From Carpediemonas membranifera (Eukaryota; Fornicata): a stretch of DNA of 64,000 bases. The DNA lies in NCBI GenBank assembly GCA_019828565.1, contig JAHDYR010000062.1, positions 1,240,001 through 1,304,000 on the forward strand, written 5' to 3'. The notes beneath the pieces were generated by a model. That model saw nothing but the letters and a program-made list of their open reading frames with translations. It was not told the origin of the DNA and did no database searches. Shown here one piece after another: positions 58,728-64,000 of the stretch. Positions within the stretch are counted from its first letter, which is position 1; the number at the start of each line of letters is the position of its first letter. Both the position numbers and the translations under genes were made by a program.

Positions 58728-59396
58728 CTACTCGCTGTACAGCCCGTGCTCCACGATGTACTGGGCGACCGCGGGGTGCACCAGTCCAGACAGCGGCCGC
58801 CGCTCCCTCATGGCGTCCCTGATCATCGTGCTGCTTATGTCGTTCTCGACCGTCGGCTGGGTGACAACAATGGTCTCTCTGCCGGGTGCCATGTGGGGTT
58901 CGCTGCCGATGATGGCCGCGACACGGTCAGCCGAGGCCTGGGTCCGCTCAACAACGACGAACACGTACTTCTTGAGCAGGTGACAGACGTCTTCGGGCGA
59001 CCACGAGGGGTGGTGGGCCATGGAGTCGATGAGGTCCGCCCCGCAGGCAAAGAAGAGCTTCACGTCGGGCCCAGCCTCCTCCTGGATGTGGTCGAGGAGG
59101 ACGCGGGTCCGGACAAACTCGTGCTGGCGCCACTCCCAGTCGTGGAGTTGGAGCCACGAGTCGGAGCATGCAAGGGCTACCATCTTCGCACGGACGGATG
59201 CATCGAGCAGTTTCGGTTTGTTCATCCTGTATGCGTCCGGGACTGGCGAGAAATAGCCTCTGTCGACCGTATAACCCATAGCCTGGCATTTCTCCCGGAC
59301 CGTGTCCATCATGATGAAGTGCCCCGCTGTTATCGGGTTGTATGAACCACCTGCGATGATCCACACCTTCTTAGCATCAATTCCAGGCATTACCAT
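58728..59396 (-). CDS. NMNAT: Nicotinamide mononucleotide adenylyltransferase
   Basis: The 222-residue protein matches eukaryotic NMNAT along its length. It has GGSYNPITAGHF (nucleotidyltransferase HxGH-type motif, here Thr-Ala-Gly-His), DRGYFSPVPDAYRMNKPKLL, the WLQLHDWEW tryptophan motif, LFFACGADLIDSM, and the phosphate-binding ISSTMIR near the C-terminus. It condenses NMN with ATP to make NAD, the last step of all NAD pathways. Two ATGs compete, at 59396 and 59390; the first is used here, and the difference is two residues. The adjacent SIR2-type protein elsewhere in the window consumes NAD in related systems, but no link is implied. The length and motif spacing are normal. Confidence 0.94.
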   Translation of the reverse strand: MVMPGIDAKKVWIIAGGSYNPITAGHFIMMDTVREKCQAMGYTVDRGYFSPVPDAYRMNKPKLLDASVRAKMVALACSDSWLQLHDWEWRQHEFVRTRVLLDHIQEEAGPDVKLFFACGADLIDSMAHHPSWSPEDVCHLLKKYVFVVVERTQASADRVAAIIGSEPHMAPGRETIVVTQPTVENDISSTMIRDAMRERRPLSGLVHPAVAQYIVEHGLYSE

Positions 59397-59834
59397 TGAT
59401 CGCGCGTTGCAGGGCCGAATTGGACAAACCCACGACCTGCCATCGTGACCACGCGAGACACACCCGACCGTCGGACTGCTGGAACCTGACAGCGGGGCCA
59501 TTGGTCTAGAGAGTGTCTGGCCGTAATCTGCTGAAATCAGGTTGAGCCAGGTCCAATCGAGACACCGCGGAACACCCCCCGCAAGACTATTTTTACATGA
59601 TTTCAACGTCCTGGTGGAAGGGTTGCCAACTAGACTATCAATGACTGACTATCAATGAAGCCCAGTCCCCCTGCCCTTGCATGAGAGTTGTCTCGGAAAC
59701 CTCTGCCCCAGGCGGTGTCCAGGACAACGATACCGCCTGGGGCAAGCGTCGTGCTGTTCAGGCCTTGCAGTATGACTTCATCATTTCCGAGTTGTCAAAC
59801 GACTGTCGACGATCGAGAACATCAATTTTAAAGC
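59397..59834. other. Divergent intergenic region with a hairpin
   Basis: About 440 bases between NMNAT and proteasome alpha2. It holds a strong inverted repeat (59705-59743) and a short direct repeat (ACTATCAATGA twice near 59635-59660). No gene was recognised. Confidence 0.45.
59705..59743. repeat. Perfect 12-bp inverted repeat, 15-base loop
   Basis: GCCCCAGGCGGT (59705-59716) pairs with ACCGCCTGGGGC (59732-59743). Ten of the twelve pairs are G-C. It could be a structured RNA or a protein-binding palindrome between two divergent promoters. No run of T follows either arm, so a terminator is unlikely. Confidence 0.75.
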
Positions 59835-60582
59835 ATGAGCGGCTTCGATTCTGATCGTTATAGTTTCTCCTTGACGACCTTTTCCCCTTCTGGCAAGCTT
59901 GGCCAGATTGATCACGCGCTTGCTGCTGTGAACAATGGAAGTACCTCTATTGGCATCAAATGTTCGTTTTCAGCAAAAATCTCATGCAGCACATGACGGG
60001 ATAGTGCTTGTCACTGAACGGAAGCTCAAGTCTGCGCTTATCGACAAGGACAGCATCAAGAAGGTTCAAATCCTCGCAGACAACGTCGGCTGCGTATACA
60101 GCGGCATTGGCGCCGACTCCGCCGTCCTCGTCCGTAGCGGACGCAAGAACGGCGAGGTCTACCGTCGGCAATTCGGCGAGAACCCCGGCGTCGACACCGT
60201 GGCCAAGGATCTCACCGCCAAGATGCAGTCCTACACCCAGAGCGGCGGGGTCCGGCCCTTCGGATGCTCCCTCCTCGTCGGCGGTGTGGACCCTGCTGGG
60301 CCCTCGCTGTGGCAGGTGGATCCCTCCGGGTCGTCCATCCGCTGGAAGGCGACGGCGATTGGGAAGAACTCAAGGACTTGCAAGACGTTCCTGGAGAAGC
60401 GTGTGACTCCAGATTTAAGCCTTGACGACGCAGTGAAGATCGCATTGCTCTCGCTGAAGGAGGTGTTCGACGGCCTGTTGAAGGCGGAGCACTGTGAGGT
60501 CGGCATCATCTCGACGGAGGATGGCCTGTTCAGGAAAATGACCGACGCCGAGGTCACTGAGCAGCTCGACGGGCTGGAGTAA
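59835..60582 (+). CDS. PSMA2: 20S proteasome subunit alpha2
   Basis: Exon 1 is 59835-59961 and exon 2 is 59990-60582. The 28-nt intron (59962-59989) runs GTTCGT...TCATGCAG, and splicing gives 239 residues, the normal size. The N-terminus carries the alpha-type signature ([20 protein letters not shown]). The alpha2-specific order follows: [57 protein letters not shown] and the EVGIIS strand. Alpha subunits form the outer gating rings and carry no catalytic threonine. Exon 2 alone would lack the gating N-terminus, so the intron call matters. TTTTAAAGC lies directly before the ATG. Confidence 0.97.
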
Positions 60583-60695
60583 AGATAGCATGGCGTCTGT
60601 GTCCTGCACCTTGTCCGCCGGCCCCAGCTCATAAATAAACATAAAGAGATCGGGGCGGAGTTTATGTTGTCGGGTCAAGAGCACAGCTACAGTGC

Positions 60696-63224
60696 TCAGC
60701 GCTGCCGCAGACACCGCGGGCAGGGCGACTCTCCGTCCTCCCCCAGTCGCCGCAGACAATCGATGAGGAAGCTGTGGCCGCAGTAGAAGATCACCACCTC
60801 CTCCGCCGCGCCTAACAGACTACACCCGCAGCCGCAGCTGCAGCAGGTGTCGTTGCGGACGATGATGGGGGTGCGGCGCCGCTTGTCGAGCGTGCGCATG
60901 ACACCGAAGACGTCGGCGTGGAAGAGAACCTCGCAGTCCTGCAGCCGCGATAGGCCCAAGAGCTCGTGCTCGAGGACATCAAGCAGCCTCGACCCCAAGT
61001 TATCAATCTTCGAATCTACGTCAATATCTCGTACAATCTGGAGCAACGGAAGATCTCCGGCTTCACGGTCGGGGTAGGCGTCCAGGAGCTCCCCCACAAG
61101 GCCGGCTTCGTTCACGATGCGAAGGAAGACCGGCATCAGGGTCTGCTTGAGGTCGGGCGACCGGTCGATGATCTCTAAACCTCTGGATATGCTGCGCATC
61201 AGAGCCAATGATACAGACAGTGCCTCCTGGTAGCGCCCCATCTCGAGCAGCACGAATCTCGTGCACTCCCACAAGTTGTGACTGCGGCAAGCGGTGAGCG
61301 CCTTCTCGAGGTTGATGTCAGCCCGCCGCACCTGCAGGAAGGCCATGAGTTCGTCTTCCGCGCCGTACTCGGCCGTGAGCTCGACGACATGGTCCGCGTA
61401 TGGCACCAGCAGCGTCCCGTTGACGGTCCCCAGGGCGTGGTAGTATCGGTAGAGGCGGGCCGGGTCCCCGATGGTCTGCCGTATGATGCGGGTCGGGACA
61501 TGGTCGGGGTGGGTGGCGAAGAGCTCAATGGCCTTGGCCTCGTCGATCTGGAGCAACTCAGTGATGTAGGAGCGACCCCCACCGACGCCGGCAATCGTCC
61601 GGTGAATCTGTTTCTCATTGATATAATCAAATATCAGATTGGACTTCATCAGAACGTACTGGTTGAGGGCTGAAGCCCGGTCGTCCAGCTTATCGAACAC
61701 GAGAGCTAGCGTGTGCCCGAGCGCCTCGTCGTCCGACGCACCCGCGATTGCCTTCTGCAGCATTGGCACGAGGGGTTGGGGCGGGATGACGCCGTTCGTC
61801 TCTCGCGTGTCCGACCGCTTCGCCTGCAGCCCCCAGGTCTGGATGGCCGCGAGGGCATGGTCGAACTTTCCAGAGGCGACGAGCGCCGCGATGACTGAGA
61901 AGTACGCGTCCGGATTGAGTCTCAGCTTGTTCCCCGGGGCCCGGGGGTGGGGTATGGTCGGGTAAACCTCCTCAAGCCCGGGGAGACGGCACGCGACAAA
62001 GACGAACTCGCGCCAGGCCTTGACGGAGGAACGGAGGAGGTCCTGGGCCTGCTCGCGGACGGTGCTGATGCGGCCCGCCTCGATCTCCTGCTTCAGGAAG
62101 GCCACGCCGAGCTGCGCTGTGAGGGCCGGGTCCTGGGCGGCGAAGGCCTGGCGGAGGGCGTCCTGGATGCGGCCGCTGTCCCTGTAGTGGAGGGCGAGGT
62201 CCCGGACGCTCATGGGGACGACGTGGATCGGGTTGGCCGGGTCTGCGATGAAGAACGTCATCTCCTTCCTGTCGCGTCCCGTGGGGAAGCCGTACAGGTC
62301 CAGGGCCCCCTCGTCAGCGACATTCCGTCTGAGGCCGTCAGCATGCAGGTCTGTGGCCCCCTCCTGACCCGTGTAGTCCATCACACGCACGGTGAGACCA
62401 GTGGCCGACCGACACAGCAGCGTCAGCCGGCCGCGGCGACTGTGTGAGACACCCACTACAGGCGCCCCGACGTTCATAAACTTCAGGGGCTTCAGCTTGG
62501 TCTTATCTTCGCTAGTGATCGAGTACACACCGACGACATGGCCCCAGCCGACGAGGGCCTCGTTGCCCAGCACGCTGAGGCGGGCACGGCCGTCGTCGTA
62601 GGGCATTGTGCCGATGACGGGGTCCTTGAAGCCGACGAGCGTGTACGTGCCGTTGTTCCCGCGCTGGACGAGCGAGATTCCGCGGTCCGACACGGCGAGG
62701 ACGTGGTTCGCGGGCAGGCCGATGCAGTGCACCGGACAGCGCACGTGCTCGGACGCCACGACCTCCGTGGTGGTGTAGCCGCCGCGACTGGGCCGGTAGA
62801 CGGCCACGCCGCCCATCACGTTCCCCGCGTGGAAGACCCACTGCTTGTCGACCTCCTGCCCGGCCACTGCAGTCACCTCGCGGTTAGTACCAATAGCCAT
62901 TGACGGGAAAACCTTCTGTAACTCGCGTGTGATGGGCGAGATGACGATCCTCGATCCAGAAGAGGAGAATGAGAAGTGCTCGGTCAACGCCATGTGGGAA
63001 ACAGGCCCAGCGTGGAATCTGGCAATGGGGAGAAGCTCGATACGCTTTCCATTTGGATCAAAGACATGAATGTCACCAGTGCTGGTGCCGCATGCGAAGA
63101 AATCGTGCTTGTATGCGGCAAACGCCGTGAAATTAACGTCACGGGAAATAACAGCGAAGCTGAGAGGATCAGGCTCTTCCTCGTCGCGCTGATATGTGTA
63201 GTAATGGTACCATGGGTCGTCCAT
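60696..63224 (-). CDS. VPS41: Vps41-like HOPS subunit, copy B
   Basis: From the ATG at 63224 the protein has 842 residues with the same layout as copy A (35216-37741): propeller, clathrin-type repeats and RING-H2 (CSCGCGCS, CGHSFLIDC, CPRC). Blocks such as about 62530-62880 and 61990-62250 differ from copy A by only a few bases. Intervening stretches such as about 62260-62520 and 61640-61980 differ heavily in both DNA and protein. About 220 bp before the start is also nearly identical, including the GCACTTTAAGG element. Both frames are intact, so both copies may work, perhaps in different tethering complexes. An ATG at 63275 is disfavoured because it overlaps the element. Confidence 0.65.
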   Translation of the reverse strand: MDDPWYHYYTYQRDEEEPDPLSFAVISRDVNFTAFAAYKHDFFACGTSTGDIHVFDPNGKRIELLPIARFHAGPVSHMALTEHFSFSSSGSRIVISPITRELQKVFPSMAIGTNREVTAVAGQEVDKQWVFHAGNVMGGVAVYRPSRGGYTTTEVVASEHVRCPVHCIGLPANHVLAVSDRGISLVQRGNNGTYTLVGFKDPVIGTMPYDDGRARLSVLGNEALVGWGHVVGVYSITSEDKTKLKPLKFMNVGAPVVGVSHSRRGRLTLLCRSATGLTVRVMDYTGQEGATDLHADGLRRNVADEGALDLYGFPTGRDRKEMTFFIADPANPIHVVPMSVRDLALHYRDSGRIQDALRQAFAAQDPALTAQLGVAFLKQEIEAGRISTVREQAQDLLRSSVKAWREFVFVACRLPGLEEVYPTIPHPRAPGNKLRLNPDAYFSVIAALVASGKFDHALAAIQTWGLQAKRSDTRETNGVIPPQPLVPMLQKAIAGASDDEALGHTLALVFDKLDDRASALNQYVLMKSNLIFDYINEKQIHRTIAGVGGGRSYITELLQIDEAKAIELFATHPDHVPTRIIRQTIGDPARLYRYYHALGTVNGTLLVPYADHVVELTAEYGAEDELMAFLQVRRADINLEKALTACRSHNLWECTRFVLLEMGRYQEALSVSLALMRSISRGLEIIDRSPDLKQTLMPVFLRIVNEAGLVGELLDAYPDREAGDLPLLQIVRDIDVDSKIDNLGSRLLDVLEHELLGLSRLQDCEVLFHADVFGVMRTLDKRRRTPIIVRNDTCCSCGCGCSLLGAAEEVVIFYCGHSFLIDCLRRLGEDGESPCPRCLRQR

Positions 63225-64000
63225 GGCTGATTCGGGCTGGTGGCGATGTGAATGAAGATACCTTAAAGTGCTCATCCTCTAGGGATCCACCGTGACGTCC
63301 AGCAGCAGTAGTACGTCCAGGCTGGCCGGTGTTGACCTATGCGGTGCTGGTAGCTCAGTTTTGCGCCCAGTGGAGTCGGTAGAGGCTGACCAGGCCATAG
63401 CTGGACCGGTGCTGGGCCGGCATGAATGAGGGTTACACAAGGTGGGGTCGACACACCGAGCTTTGTTCAGAGGTATGACAATATGCCGGACTTGGACTCA
63501 ACGGAACCCGGTCACGCTCGGGTCCCTTTCCCAGGCTTTGTCGGCTAGGCCGAATGCAATGGCTCTGTGTCGTTATGCGGCTAACATGGCGTCGACTCGC
63601 CGCTCAGCGCATTCGCCGGATGACTTTGTCGAGTTATCGAGGCAAGCCTGTTGTAGATATAGTGATGGAGATACTAGGTCTGAGTAAAGTGAGTCTGCCA
63701 GCGCGTTCTCCATGTTGCCGTCTCTCGCTGCCCTCCTTCCCGTCAAACCGCAGTCGGGTCGACAGCGTCACCCCAGTCATCCTCAGCGATGCGCCTGCTT
63801 GGACCACGCACCGCGTATCTTCCAGAAGAACACCATTCTCGAGCCAGCTCAATCTATTGCAGGAAGGGTCGCCCCCCCTAGCACCGCACTCATCGGAAAC
63901 CTGCTCATTCCTCTGGGCGTTCAGTTTGCTACCGTTGCATGTCAACCGACCAGGGGATGATACTAGCAGCTGCCATAGATACGACTCGACCGCCATGGAC
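63225..64000. other. Upstream region of Vps41 copy B and window edge
   Basis: About 63227-63447 is the leader shared with copy A. The remaining 550 bases contain no recognised exon; a 120-codon minus-strand ORF (63634-63996) has no recognisable domain or codon bias and is not annotated. Confidence 0.45.
63261..63272 (+). promoter_or_regulatory. TTAAAGTGC element before Vps41 copy B
   Basis: CCTTAAAGTGCT lies 37 bp before the minus-strand ATG at 63224, reading on the strand opposite to the gene, exactly as for copy A. Confidence 0.5.

Noticed and set aside
59935-60582. Proteasome subunit starting at the ATG at 59935
   Set aside because: This would drop the conserved alpha N-terminus, which is encoded by an upstream exon joined by a 28-nt intron.
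1-64000. tRNA, rRNA or CRISPR arrays
   Set aside because: No T-arm-like GGTTCRANNCC with a matching acceptor stem, no rRNA core sequence and no regularly spaced short repeats were noticed. A covariance-model scan would be needed to exclude tRNAs fully.

Overview
The window is a gene-dense piece of eukaryotic nuclear DNA, GC-rich in coding regions, from a flagellated protist. The content is plainly eukaryotic: eS30, LSm3, MCM3, condensin, SGF29, DMAP1/SWC4, a class II DYRK, a mitotic cyclin, proteasome alpha2 and a DRC5-like flagellar protein. Most genes are uninterrupted, but 13 spliceosomal introns of only 28-55 nt can be read directly. Their 5' ends are GTTTGT-like and their 3' ends (TTACACAG, TCACACAG, TTACATAG) appear to fuse the branch point to the acceptor. 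That architecture is known from metamonads (Giardia, Trichomonas). The short introns, GARP-type Myb protein, TmcB-like membrane protein and leaderless dihydrolipoamide dehydrogenase-like enzyme point to a free-living fornicate such as Carpediemonas. The genus is an inference.

Layout. 1-5.5 kb: Rrp36, a coiled-coil protein, a DYRK kinase, an RPAIN-like protein and a secreted MACPF-domain protein whose 3' half is also present as an identical 582-bp inverted copy. 6-16 kb: a protein with 552-bp tandem repeats, DMAP1/SWC4, a large HEAT protein and a decayed Fanzor/TnpB-like RNA-guided nuclease gene bracketed by related short repeats. 16-29 kb: eS30, a TTI1-like HEAT protein, a GARP factor, an RCC1-like protein, a TORTIFOLIA1-like microtubule protein, LSm3 (three exons, assembled here), CCDC25, an Arm-like protein and SGF29. 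29-42.6 kb: a condensin CAP-D2-like protein, a prokaryote-type SIR2-domain protein, a first Vps41-like gene, a DRC5-like protein, a GH25 lysozyme and a dihydrolipoamide dehydrogenase-like enzyme. 43-64 kb: a 1753-residue multipass membrane protein, MCM3, a homeodomain-like protein, a cyclin, triose-phosphate isomerase (apparent one-base frameshift), a Mad1-like protein, NMNAT, proteasome alpha2 and a second, inverted Vps41-like gene.

Genes are not arranged in operons; neighbours are divergent, convergent or tandem with short spacers. A recurring element, TAAA(C/G/A)TGC in either orientation, lies 1-62 bp before many start codons. In two cases (the Vps41 pair and the 56-kb coiled-coil gene) it overlaps the first ATG, which argues for a start further in. 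Several genes share chromosome, cell-cycle and chromatin roles (MCM3, CAP-D2, cyclin, Mad1-like, SGF29, DMAP1), but nothing suggests co-regulation beyond the shared element.

The most interesting items are the Fanzor-like remnant with its repeats, the SIR2-domain protein, the patchwork of near-identical and diverged blocks between the two Vps41 genes, the identical inverted copy of half the MACPF gene, the promoter element and the ultra-short introns. No rRNA, tRNA or CRISPR array was seen.
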